This document shows, piece by piece, positions 23,801 to 32,655 of a stretch of 64,000 bases of DNA. A program made the position numbers and the translations under genes. The notes below the pieces were generated by a model. It was not told the origin of the DNA, ran no database searches, and saw nothing but the letters and a program-made list of their open reading frames with translations. The stretch covers positions 10,933,501 to 10,997,500 of the forward strand of contig NC_079886.1 in NCBI RefSeq assembly GCF_029227915.1, given 5' to 3'. This stretch comes from Hydractinia symbiolongicarpus. Its lineage: Eukaryota > Cnidaria > Hydrozoa > Anthoathecata > Hydractiniidae. Position 1 is the stretch's first letter. Every line of letters starts with the position of its first letter.

Positions 23801-24600
23801 AGTATCCAGGTCGGGACGTTCAATAAATTGCAAGTGATTAGGGATGTACAAAAGAGCACCACCCTTTTCACCTTCAGTAGGTGTGTGCGTGAAGGAATAA
23901 CCCGATAGATCGCAGTTAATAGGTGGGATTTTAGTCTGGAATTTGGTCTCAGTGATACCAATAACACTGAAGTCATGCCCAAGTTGACCTAACAGAATCT
24001 TTAGTTCATCAATATGTTTAGACAGAGAGGCGATATTCATATGAAAAAGGGAGAATTTATCAGAATTAACTTGAAGGGCAGAGAATTCAATTGGATCGTA
24101 ATATTTGCAGTTGACACCACCCATGGTTTCAGGATGGGGGACCTCGTTGATTTCAATAGAGTTGAGCTGGGAGAGAAACCTTTTCATTTCCATAGAGGAA
24201 AGACTCTTGTCATAAACTAAGGGGGGAGTTGTTGAGCCAAAGGGGAGAATTTTGTTGATACATTTACAACAGAACCAAAGTTCATCAGAGTTTTGGAGAG
24301 ATATATAATCATCAGCATTGAGACCATTGCATTTAATATGAATCCAGAATTTACAAATATCACACTGAATAGCCTTATGATTTGAATTAACAGACTTTCC
24401 ACAGACACCACACGGAAAATTTATCATTTTTAAGTGAACACACAGAACATAAAAATATCACACAAAAATTATCAACAAGCCTATAGAAACAAGATAATCA
24501 CGTATGAGAGCAGACGAAAACAAGCAGGAAATGACACAACACACAAAATGACAATGGGATGTGTCAAAAGATGTGTTTAGCGTTTCAAAAGCTAGACAAG
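20848..24600 (-). mobile_element. Near-complete CR1/L2-like LINE retrotransposon
   Basis: The element reads on the - strand. Its 3' end is at about 20848 in a short (TATC)n run, the kind of microsatellite tail that CR1/L2-group LINEs carry instead of poly(A). It contains one intact ORF (21158-24427) and about 270 bp of 3' UTR. The 5' limit is uncertain, at about 24450-24650; I could not identify a target-site duplication. Confidence 0.8.
21158..24427 (-). CDS. LINE polyprotein: PHD finger, APE endonuclease, reverse transcriptase
   Basis: A 1,089-aa open frame without stops. Residues about 6-56 form a PHD-type zinc finger (CxxC, CDICKFWIHIKC, then CCKC). An AP-like endonuclease follows at about 125-345: HMNIASL, ITETKF, YRHPS, LGDFNIDLL, SDHFP. 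The reverse transcriptase covers about 600-880: FRKNYSTSQ, FIDLQKAFDTVDH, GVPQGSVLGPLLF, and FADD as the catalytic box. The C-terminal 'SFGKNSIRFNAINSWNKL' block is typical of CR1/L2/Rex-type LINEs. No separate ORF1 was found upstream. The intact frame implies recent insertion and possible activity. It lies between CIAO1 and MMACHC. Confidence 0.92.
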   Translation of the reverse strand: MINFPCGVCGKSVNSNHKAIQCDICKFWIHIKCNGLNADDYISLQNSDELWFCCKCINKILPFGSTTPPLVYDKSLSSMEMKRFLSQLNSIEINEVPHPETMGGVNCKYYDPIEFSALQVNSDKFSLFHMNIASLSKHIDELKILLGQLGHDFSVIGITETKFQTKIPPINCDLSGYSFTHTPTEGEKGGALLYIPNHLQFIERPDLDTLAYKSKELESKFIEIIRAKDRNMIVGCIYRHPSMSVDEFNNHFLLPLLEKASSDNKSIFLLGDFNIDLLKSETVKEVSDYIDITSQFNLLPHIILPTRVTEVSSTIIDNIYFSSAKWDTVSGNIISSISDHFPQFLVLKNLSAINPLHTSDDIFVHDWKKFHHNDFLTELHNKNWDDILQLNVDDPNLSFNNFYNCINSLLVNHAPLKKTCNKKRKKKSNPWITNGILTSIIKRDHLHKCFLREKDPILKSSLLESFKKYRNKIVSLCRMSKSNFLNKYFSNNQKNIGNIWKGVKNIISVRSSVSASPTCMNINNSVVTDPVTIANSFNDYFASIADNIRMNIPFTRKHFSSFLKNSTSNSMFLSPTDDLEVLHCISSLDPGKSSGPFSIPAHILTLVKSELSIPLSKLINLSFTTGIFPTNLKTAKTIPIYKKGSKLELTNYRPISLLSNIDKIYEKIIYKRVYGFLEANNALYKHQFGFRKNYSTSQTLLNISQKIMDALDKGNYACGVFIDLQKAFDTVDHEILLKKLFHYGIRGTPLSLFKSYLTGRQQFVSINGNISTSNLIRHGVPQGSVLGPLLFLIYINDLHCSINFSLVHHFADDTNLLNFSKSLKQLAKQMNFDLKLLCHWLNANKISLNASKTEYIVFKHTRKPLNYDFRLFINGKRLIPSNCIKYLGVLLDSDLSWKSQINDTVAKLKRPNGALAKLRHFVPLNVLILVYYAIFHSHLQYCNQIWGQPNSLDVNRITVLQNFAIRLMSFESRRASSSHLYGNLELLKFSDIVKCHNILFLHKLFHEKLPASILNTFAVDFTHAQGTRAEKIGLINLPTFNTISFGKNSIRFNAINSWNKLQSLMTRKFVSLDYFNLRSDLKKYFVSSY

Positions 24601-25128
24601 ATGATAAACTATATGACTACAAAACACAGGCCAGGTCATGAGTTTTTTCTATGATGTGTGGTGCAAAACACACCTAAAATAAGCTATATCAATATCCTGC
24701 ACCTAAATCTTCTTAGATGCATGATATTAGGCTTTATAATTTCAATTTTTAGCATTTTTAGTATAGCATAGTAATGGTAAATTACTAGTGACTATTGTTT
24801 ATTTTTGTTGTGTACTATTTTGTTGCTTTTCTAATTTACCATTATTTGATAACGGTACATTAAAGTTCACTGCTCATATAGCTTGTTCTAAAACATACCT
24901 CCTTCCCCAAAATAGTCTTGTTTGGTGCACAAAGAAAGAAGTCTTATGTTTAATTTGTTGGCGACTGGACATTAAATAAAATAGGAGATTTGCATGGTGT
25001 ATCTAATTTGACAAGGTTGATTGTGCAGCCAAACGTTATAGTAGGAGGACTGAAAGGCATAACCTGGCCTGAGACACGATAAATAAATACTTATATGCTA
25101 AATAATTTCCGTTTTTGTAACTACTTGT

Positions 25129-25212
25129 TATTTATCATGGTCTTATACTCAATTCGATCTACAGGTTTCAATTGAAAATACCTTTTACGAACATTTGAAT
25201 ATTCTTCCACTA
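25129..25212 (-). pseudogene. Relic of a second MMACHC copy (C-terminal end only)
   Basis: Read on the - strand, this piece codes EEYSNVRKRYFQLKPVDRI and then KTMIN. It aligns with the last 30 or so residues of MMACHC at 25550-25640 (ERYSAVQIRYFQTKPADRM ... KTMIN). Nucleotide changes are spread over the piece while the protein pattern is kept, which suggests it evolved as coding sequence before the rest was lost. A pyrimidine-rich 'tctctag' lies just upstream and resembles a splice acceptor. It may be the last exon of a decayed tandem duplicate. I found no other exon of that copy. Confidence 0.6.
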
Positions 25213-25549
25213 GAGACTAACTAGAGAAAAACTATACCAACCAACATATCTTTTCTTAGCAGCTTTTAAAATACTGGAAAAAGCTCTTCATAAAGTAAGA
25301 CAACGTATTATAATACCATTAAAAAAACAAATCAACTGTCAATTCTCTGTGACTGCTAATATCACATCCTCCAATAGCTTCATAGTTGATTTACAGACAT
25401 TTGTATTTGATAAACAATTAACTCGTACTATATGTCCTGCGTATAAGAAATATACAAATCCCGTTTGACATGTTAATAAATATAAAAGAATAACAAAATT
25501 ACTCGAATAAATGCGTAAATAAGAGCTTTATAGTTAATTTTTTTATAAT

Positions 25550-26281
25550 CTAAAATAATTTGCTATTTATCATAGTCTTAATCAACTTCATTCGATCAGC
25601 AGGTTTGGTTTGAAAATATCTTATTTGAACTGCAGAATATCTTTCTGAAGGAGATGATACATCGCGAAATGTCCACTCCTTCCAATGAAAATTATAACCA
25701 TCCAATACTTGAATCTTTTCCTTATTACTTAAAAAATCTCTAGGATATACTTTTGGAATATTTGAACAAAGAACATCTTTAAAAATTATAATACCACGAA
25801 ATGCAAACCAGCCACCATATTCTGGGTGAATACTAACGCCATATATCTTTTTTTCGCCCCATGGTTGATTTAACACATCAGTTTTTTGATAATAATATGC
25901 AGCACCTGCTACATGGCCAGCTGTTTGCACCAAAACTTTTGGCCTTCTTGTTGGGTGCAAATCATAGTCATGAATTATATCAATATCATGTTGCAAAGAA
26001 TCTTTCAAACAGTTCAAGGTGGACGACAAGCATTGATCTAAAGGGTCTTTTACATCATTACAGTCAATATGGTTTAAGTATGGCAAAAATCCCTTCTCAA
26101 AGAAAGATGGCAAACTGATAATGCAAAATGCAACAGTGCTTTCAGAGTATGGCAAATGAAATATATTTTTAACTTGTTCGTTATACCATCCAATACAAAA
26201 AGGATAAAATTCCAACCCTTTCTTTGCAGCTTTTGCTTTTAATGCTTCTTTGATTTCTTCAACAGTTTTTAGATCAGACAT
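25550..26281 (-). CDS. MMACHC: MMACHC-like cobalamin trafficking and decyanation enzyme
   Basis: A 243-aa protein in a single open frame. It shares the hallmark blocks of MMACHC (CblC): YPFxxxWYNE near residue 25, HLPYSESTVAF, DPLDQC, HDYDLHPTRRPKVLVQTAGHVAGAAYYY (about residues 105-131), WGEKKIYGVSIHPEYGGWFAFRG and FHWKEWTFRD. The human protein has the same blocks in the same order. MMACHC binds incoming cobalamins in the cytosol, removes the upper ligand and passes them on for methionine synthase and methylmalonyl-CoA mutase; the latter gene lies 29 kb away in this window. The start is fixed by an acceptor: 'TATTACTCAG' ends three bases before the ATG, so the mRNA would carry only GTT from this exon as 5' UTR. 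Confidence 0.93.
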   Translation of the reverse strand: MSDLKTVEEIKEALKAKAAKKGLEFYPFCIGWYNEQVKNIFHLPYSESTVAFCIISLPSFFEKGFLPYLNHIDCNDVKDPLDQCLSSTLNCLKDSLQHDIDIIHDYDLHPTRRPKVLVQTAGHVAGAAYYYQKTDVLNQPWGEKKIYGVSIHPEYGGWFAFRGIIIFKDVLCSNIPKVYPRDFLSNKEKIQVLDGYNFHWKEWTFRDVSSPSERYSAVQIRYFQTKPADRMKLIKTMINSKLF

Positions 26282-26787
26282 AACCTGAGTAATACAAATA
26301 TCTTTTTAATGCAAACTGTAAAAAACATGAATTTAAGTTTAAATATGTTAGTGATTTATATGACTATATTTTATAAGATTTGCACAATCAATAAGACTTT
26401 TGACTACCTACTTTATCAGAATCTCTCTTTTTTCTAAGTTACTATTTTCTCTATATTTTATCATTCCTAATCCACCAGTTGTGTTTTTGTTTCGCATTTT
26501 CAACAACTCGTTTTAGAACATATAGCTAGTATGAAAGCCAGTTCATAACATAGTATGTTTCACAAAACTATTAGAAAGAGAATTATAGAAGAGATCAAGT
26601 AGTTGTAGTAAAAGCTAGCACATATAAATTTTAATTACCTATATAAAATTATCTGGTTAAGGTAGTAATAATTAAATAGAACTCAAGAAAAAAATAAATG
26701 TCTTTAGAAAACACCCACAAATTTTTCTTAATTTTTCTTGAAATGGAGAAAATTTAAACATGACCATAGCTCCAACAACCTGTATTA

Positions 26788-27668
26788 GTGTAAAACGCAC
26801 GTGCAAAGGATGTTACGCGTGCGATACGAGCTCCAAGGTTAATCTTTGTTGCGCATTCATTGTGCGGTAGAAAAGTGGGGGACGTTTGGAATCGTGAACC
26901 CCAAACACGATGGTCGAACGTCTACGTATAGCGACTCTCTCAATCTTAACTTCCAATTTTGCATGTCCGAAATAGTATGCACGACTATACTATCATTTTC
27001 TTAAATTTATTGTTTATTTTTCAGGTCATCACAAGCAAATAGGCAAAAATATGCTTCGCTTGGGTTTCGTTTTTAAAATTGTTTGAATAAAAATAACAAA
27101 AAACTCAATTAAATTCAGACCTGCTATGGTTTTTAATTGTTTTGTCAAATTAAGAAATTATCTACAATTAAATCCATGATAAAATGTCAGTTCCGCCTGT
27201 TAGTGCAGTTTTGCAACCTTGCCCCATCTGTTCTCTGTCGGCATTCAACTCCGGGTTAGTTAAGAACCGCAAGTCTGGATTTCTTGTGTAAGACCTGGTT
27301 ACCAACGGCAAAGGGGCCAGGAAAAAGAGATTTATGTCTACCTAGTTCTTGTAACTCAGTCAGGAGTCGGTGAATTAGCTCGGATGGCCAGGTTGGCTAT
27401 GAATAGGCTCGCTTGTTGATTAAAAGGACCAGGACTATTCAATAATTCCGACCAAACTGAAAATGTGGTGGACATTTTGTCTGACGAGTCTGCAAAAATT
27501 ATTTCGAGGGCTGCCATAGCACACTACAAAATGGATTTTAAAGGTTGATATTCAAAACTCAATATTTATTTTTCAGGTGTGCGCTTAATCACATGCCTGA
27601 AACGATTAAGGCGTGTGCCAAGGCGTGCGTGTGCACTTGCGATCACACGCCTCTCCTAAAAAGCCTGA
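26788..27668 (+). mobile_element. Non-autonomous DNA transposon, copy 1 (5'-truncated)
   Basis: This ~880-bp stretch matches, in reverse complement, the complete element at 33993-35047: shared blocks such as 'gtaaaacgcacgtgcaaag', 'tcaggtcatcacaagcaaat' and 'aactcaatatttatttttca' occur in the same order. The right end (tctcctaaaaagcctg) corresponds to the other copy's terminal repeat; the left terminal ~60 bp is missing. Subterminal DNA is rich in 'gcgtgcgat'-like words. No coding capacity. Confidence 0.7.
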
Positions 27669-27929
27669 TAATAACCAAATACATGCCAACAAAACAACTA
27701 TATTTAGACAGATGATTCAAATCTTCATTTCTCACTGCGAGCATATGTTCTTGAACACGCTGCTTGAATTTTCTTTTTTTTTTCACCTATATATATACTG
27801 CAGACACTGCAGCTTAGTGGTTATAACTCTCACACTACAGATGAAATATTCTTTAATCAGCCAGCTTCAGGAAAAAGAATGAGTTTTTATTTTGCCTGCT
27901 TGATAAAGTGCAACCTAAATTTGGTGGGC

Positions 27930-28205
27930 TATGAGAAAATAAGGTGTGGATGAGTGGCTAGTTAAGATGGTACAGTCTATGTAAAGCAATGCTAGAAGTC
28001 GGAACAGGATTAACGATTCACTTAGTGATGAATTTAGTGTAAAAGTTAGTGTACATCAAGTACTTAGTCCTTTGTTGTTTGTTTCAGCCAAAAAAGAACT
28101 GTCAATGGAGTTATTATTGTATGCAGATGATTTGGTTCTCGTAGCGGAATCAAAGAAAAAATTAATTGAGAAGTTTAAGAACTGGAAGAAAGTACTAGAA
28201 CAGTA
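27930..28205 (+). pseudogene. LINE reverse-transcriptase fragment (left half of an interrupted copy)
   Basis: The + strand reads 'EWLVKMVQSMY', then 'NDSLSDEFSVKVSVHQ', 'LSPLLF' and 'LLLYADDLVLVAES', with stops and a frameshift. These are the RT palm blocks including the YADD catalytic box. It ends abruptly at about 28205, and a matching C-terminal tail resumes at 29655. Confidence 0.7.
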
Positions 28206-28790
28206 AAGGCCAGGGCAAATCGAGGCAACTTTTTGAGCAACATTACCGTCAATTTTGTTGATGAACATGTTGACTCGATTTGCTATGGTTATCAACATGT
28301 TGATGAAAAAAAAACTTCTAAAAAATGTTGATCAACATTTATTAACTTTTTTATAAATGTTGATCAACATGGTTGATGAGTTTTGTACATTGCTACGATT
28401 TGCTATAGCCATAAACATTTTTGGCAACATTTTTCAGTATTTTTAAATCAATTAATTGCAAGTTGATCCTGCAACTACCACTGCTAATAAACAAAAAATT
28501 AAATGGAAGAATGAATTAGTGGAGAAACTGATTAACCTGTATGAAGTAAAATATGTTTAAATGAGTTTTAATCCATCCTCATCATTCTAATTCACTCATA
28601 ATTTCTAGTATCCTCAGCGATTAGCTCCTGGACGAGGTTAGTATAGAATCGTTCCTCTTTCCTTCTTTGAATACATTTTCTGGTTGGGCCTCGCTTTTTG
28701 ATCGTCATTTATTACCAATGCCAGCAATAAACATACTGCAGCTTCCTTCTCTGCCATTTTGAAAAAAGAGAATGGTATATATCAATTAAA
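28206..28790. mobile_element. PIF/Harbinger-type remnant with convergent gene ends
   Basis: The left part contains ATGTTGATCAACAT palindromes and related words (28260-28390). Near 28500 the + strand codes KWKNELVEKLINLYEVKYV, the start of a Myb/MADF-like protein. From 28755 back to 28565 the - strand codes MAEKEAAVCLLLALVI followed by 'NLVQELIAEDTRNYE', resembling a Harbinger transposase N-terminus. PIF/Harbinger elements carry exactly these two genes. Most of both is deleted. Confidence 0.5.
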
Positions 28791-28794
28791 TAAC

Positions 28795-28925
28795 CAGGAA
28801 AAAATAAATAAATAAATAAATAAACAAAAAACAAACAATAAACAAAACAAAACAAAAACTGAAAACAAAACAACACACATTGACACACACAGAACCAACA
28901 CATTGACACACAAAACACGCACACA
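28795..28925. repeat. Simple repeats (AAAT)n and (CA)-rich
   Basis: An (AAAT)n run at about 28800-28830 is followed by AAC- and CACA-rich low-complexity DNA. It lies directly at the 3' end of the LINE fragment that follows on the - strand and may be that element's tail. Confidence 0.5.
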
Positions 28926-28929
28926 TGAC

Positions 28930-29640
28930 CCTAGTGTAATGACAAAAGTTTTAAACAATTGGCGCAAAATAAGCAGTTTAAGAAATAAGGAACTATTGTT
29001 GGGTATAAGATTGTAAAAAAAATCAGTTGCTTTAATCTTTAAAGAATTAGATGATAAATCGAGGAAGGATAAGTTGAAATGTTGGATAAACTTGTTCCAT
29101 AATTAAATGGATTGAAAGCGAATTGAATTTAAACCGTAGGATACCATTTGAACAGAAGGAACACTTATAAGACCATTACTATATCCACGAATACCATATA
29201 GTTAACAGAAAAATCAAAATCAAAAGTTTTAATGACAGAGAATGGAAGTGTGTTTAAAGTAATTTTTTTAAGAAATAGGACATTATGAAGGTGGACATAA
29301 TCAGGAAATTTCAAGATTTTAAGGTGGGAGAAAAGTGGATTAGCATGAGAACGAGGATGTGAAAAAGTAATAATACGTAAGGCCTGTTTTTTAAGAGTTA
29401 AAATTGTATTAATTAAGGAAGAAATGGCCTGACCCGAAAATCTGGCAACAATATGAAAGATGGGAATGAAAAAGTGCAAAATAAACTTGACAAAGAGTAA
29501 TTCTGGTGACATAATGGTGCAGTATAGATAAAGTTTAAAGTTTAGAATTAATTAAATTAATATGAGATCGCCAGGAAAGGTCAGAATCGAGTAAAATACC
29601 TAAATATTTAATCATGACACTAGAATTATAATACGTTCAT
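28930..29640 (-). pseudogene. CR1/L2-like LINE, 3' fragment
   Basis: The - strand reads MIKYLGILLDSDLSWRSH near 29600, then 'LKKQALRIITFSHPRSHANP' and 'LKILKFPDYVHLHNVLFLKK'. These correspond to 'IKYLGVLLDSDLSWKSQ' and 'LELLKFSDIVKCHNILFLHK' of the intact LINE at 21158-24427, but the sequence is a distinct family. Stops and frameshifts follow towards 28950. Confidence 0.7.
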
Positions 29641-29654
29641 AATAATACGTAATT

Positions 29655-29870
29655 TATTATAATAGGGGCACTTGGAAAGAATGGAGGGGGATAATTGGGT
29701 AAGAAAGTGTAGAGACTTTAGTTCCTGGGGCAAAGCTCAGAGGCAGACCGAGAAAGACTTGGCAGGAGGTTATAAGGACAGAATTGATACAGAGGAAGTT
29801 GAGTTTAGATCTAACACATCTACATCACATTGGAAGAGGGTCATTAATATATCCTGTCCAAACCATGCTA
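29655..29870 (+). pseudogene. LINE C-terminal fragment (right half of an interrupted copy)
   Basis: The + strand codes 'LERMEGDNWVRKCRDF', 'KLRGRPRKTWQEVI' and 'LSLDLTHLHHIGRGSLIYPV' across two frames. The 'RGRPxKTWxEVV' block is the usual tail of RTE/CR1-like LINE ORFs whose RT carries 'YADDLVLxAES', so this is probably the continuation of 27930-28205, separated by about 1.45 kb of later insertions. Confidence 0.55.
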
Positions 29871-29999
29871 GGAAAACAGACACTAAGATGAGAATGGTGA
29901 CTGGGGTTTGATTCCCCTTGACAGTGATTCAAATATGGGTGAGTGAATCTATCTCTCTTAAGTAATGAAAAATTGTGTAAGTCTTCAGCCATAAATAAG

Positions 30000-30137
30000 T
30001 ATCAATAATAAAACACTTGGTTAAAAAACAATTTATTTTCACGAATAATCTTTTACTTGATAATGTAAATTATAGATTACGAAAAGCTTCATGAAAATAA
30101 ATTTTTATTTAACCAAGTGTTATATTAATTATTGATA
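30000..30137. repeat. Foldback MITE
   Basis: The two halves are near-perfect inverted complements: TATCAATAAT..ACACTTGGTT at 30000-30025 pairs with the right arm ending at 30137, and the inner arms (aatttattttcacgaa / ttcatgaaaataaatt) continue the stem. The whole could fold as one hairpin of about 138 nt. It has no coding capacity. Confidence 0.6.
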
Positions 30138-30139
30138 AT

Positions 30140-32260
30140 GAAAAATTGCAATAGTTTTAGAAGACCGACTTTCCTTGATCTTATTCTGACATACAACATG
30201 CTATTAAATTTAAGAAAGCATGGTAACTATAGCTAGCTGCAGTAAACACAAACAGGCACCACAGAAAAGTTTAGAATAAAGTGAATTAATGTGTACTTAT
30301 AGCAAAGAGATTGTATCCAATTCAGAAGACTGTCACAAAAGTCTGAGATATTTTACTCATTTCAGAAATTTTCATCTCAGAATTTGGAGTGTCTCTAAAA
30401 GTCTTTAGAAAAAGAATTGCTCTCTGAAATAAAGATTTCATTTTTGAACCCAATTATAATTGTCTCAAAATGGCACAGAATGGAGTTTTGAGAGACAGAG
30501 CAAATGCTTCAGATACACGTAAACAGAAAATTATCCTTCACAAAACAAATTGGAATGAAATTTAATTGACTCCTTCAATTGGTTAAAATTTGCTAGCTAT
30601 TATCTATATTTCCAAATGTAAAACTTGTTGTTGTTGTTTTCCAGAACTAGTGGCAATAAAATGTACTTTTTGACAATAACCTTCAAGGTGTTAATTGAAA
30701 GCACGGGTAATCCTATTGGAATAGTATTTAGGCTAGTGGTTGGGTAGCTGATTTTAATATTCAAGGCATATAATTTTGTAAATATACATTATATATTCAA
30801 TTTGACTCCAATATGATGGCTCTTAGCTCAGTAAAACATACAAAATTATCGCCAATTAACGTAGCTCCACCATATTTAGCATTCACCTTTGCCAAAATTT
30901 GCATTTGCAAAACTGAGCCCGATAGAAATTAACCGCTTGAGGCGGGTTCATACTTCATTCGATGTAGCGACCATTTATTTTTAGTACACTAAATCATTTT
31001 CTCTCATTCGCCAGCATTAGTGTCATAGTAGTTGGAATAAGTACAACTACCACGGTGAATTGGAATTTATTAACCAATTATAGATTTTGAAATACAATTT
31101 TAAAACAATCTTTATATAGAATTTTAAAATGAAAATAAGGTTGATGAGAAAGAAAAGTTTAACTTTTAGTGTCCCGCATTTAATGTAAACATTGAATATC
31201 TTATTAAGTATAATATTGAAAAGTGCTAAATGTGCTGCAAAATAGAGTAAAGTTACTAACTAGGTTATTTATTTCAGGTTTCGTGCACACTACAAAACTT
31301 TATATGGAATTCTTGCACAACAACTTTTGGGCACACATAACTTATCCCCAGGGGTTATTGGAATCTAAGCCATTTAACAACGGGTTGCCAGTAGACATGA
31401 TCAAAGAAATCCAGTAAAACAAAGAAACTTATGTGGAAATTTCTGTAGCTAGCTATTATAGCTAGATGGATTCCTTTGTTTTTTACATTTTCAGTTGTAA
31501 GCTCTTTTGGCTTTGGTATCTGTGTAGAGCAGGAAAAAAAGATGGGACCCTAGCTAGGTGAAGCAAAGTTATTTTTAATACATTGTTAGGACTTATGAAT
31601 TCAAATAAATCAGAAGGCATCAATCTATATAGCTAGCTAGCTACACTCGATAATAGTTTATATACCTTAAACGATGTTTCTATGCAAGAAGAAATCGACA
31701 GGAAAACACCTTATAGCATCTTTTTTCTGCCACGCAAATGCACGGAATCCACGGAAACTATATCCGCAAAATCGTTTGTTGTTCTAGCTAGCTATTTCTT
31801 GCAAAATTTGCAACAGCTTCAAAATAACCTAGTTACTAGCTAGCTCATAAAGACGTCAAATGCCTGCATATGGCCGTTTGTTTTAAGTATTTCAGCGTAT
31901 GACTTTCAAGTATGTGCCCATTTCTGCAACGTACCGGGCAACTTTAAATGCTTCGCAAAAATTGTGCCTAAATACGAATGATTTGCATACGGGCAACACA
32001 GAAAATAAATTGAGAATTCTAGTTATAAGTTGCAGGAAGAACAGTAAACAACAAGCGGAAAAGGTCTTTTCTAGACCTGGAGGTTTCTTATTACTATAAG
32101 ATGATCCGTGGTGGCATATCTGTTGCTAAACACAATGCACGTATACTATTAAACACTAACAAAACTGGTAATTACAGTTTTTTTTAATTTTCTGAGGACA
32201 GTGTAAAGTCTCACTTAATTTTATATATATAATGTAGCTTATAGGTCTCAGTGTTCCGAC
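30140..32260. other. Intergenic region with AGCT-rich words
   Basis: No supported gene. Repeated 'agctagctagct' words occur near 31620-31640 and 31790-31845. At 31280-31417 a 46-codon frame follows an acceptor-like 'ttatttatttcag' and ends in a stop; it could be a terminal exon on the + strand, but I do not recognise the peptide and saw no partner exon. Confidence 0.45.
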
Positions 32261-32463
32261 ACATATTGTCTGGCCGACCCATGTTGTCCGAAGAACGGCA
32301 ACAACCCATATTTTCTGAATCCAACCCATATTGTCGGGATAACTAAAATACACTTATCGCTTGATTATTTTTCAGAAAATTAATCTTTTGCTAATGCGGA
32401 TTGTTGACACCCTGGGTAAGACCTTTCAACAAAATTTACAAGGTAACGCAAGTCATGTCCTCA

Positions 32464-32655
32464 TCTAAACCTTTTTGGACAACATGGGCAGGCATAAAAC
32501 CTTTACCCATATTGTCCTAAACCTTTTTGGACAACATGGGCACGCATATAACCTCTACCCATATTGTCCTAAACTATCTCGGACAACATGGGCAGGCATA
32601 TAACCTCTCCCCATATTGTCTTAAACTATCTCGGACAACATGGGCAGGCATATAC
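32464..32655. repeat. ~51-bp tandem subterminal repeats (left block)
   Basis: A unit of about 51 bp containing GGACAACATGGGCAGGCAT and CCCATATTGTCCTAAAC is repeated between three and four times. The same unit continues at 33672-33840 after the nested element, so the array was one block before that insertion. Confidence 0.8.

Noticed and set aside
27808-27842. tRNA-like head (agcttagtggttataac) as a tRNA or SINE
   Set aside because: A plausible A box only; no B box or acceptor stem found.
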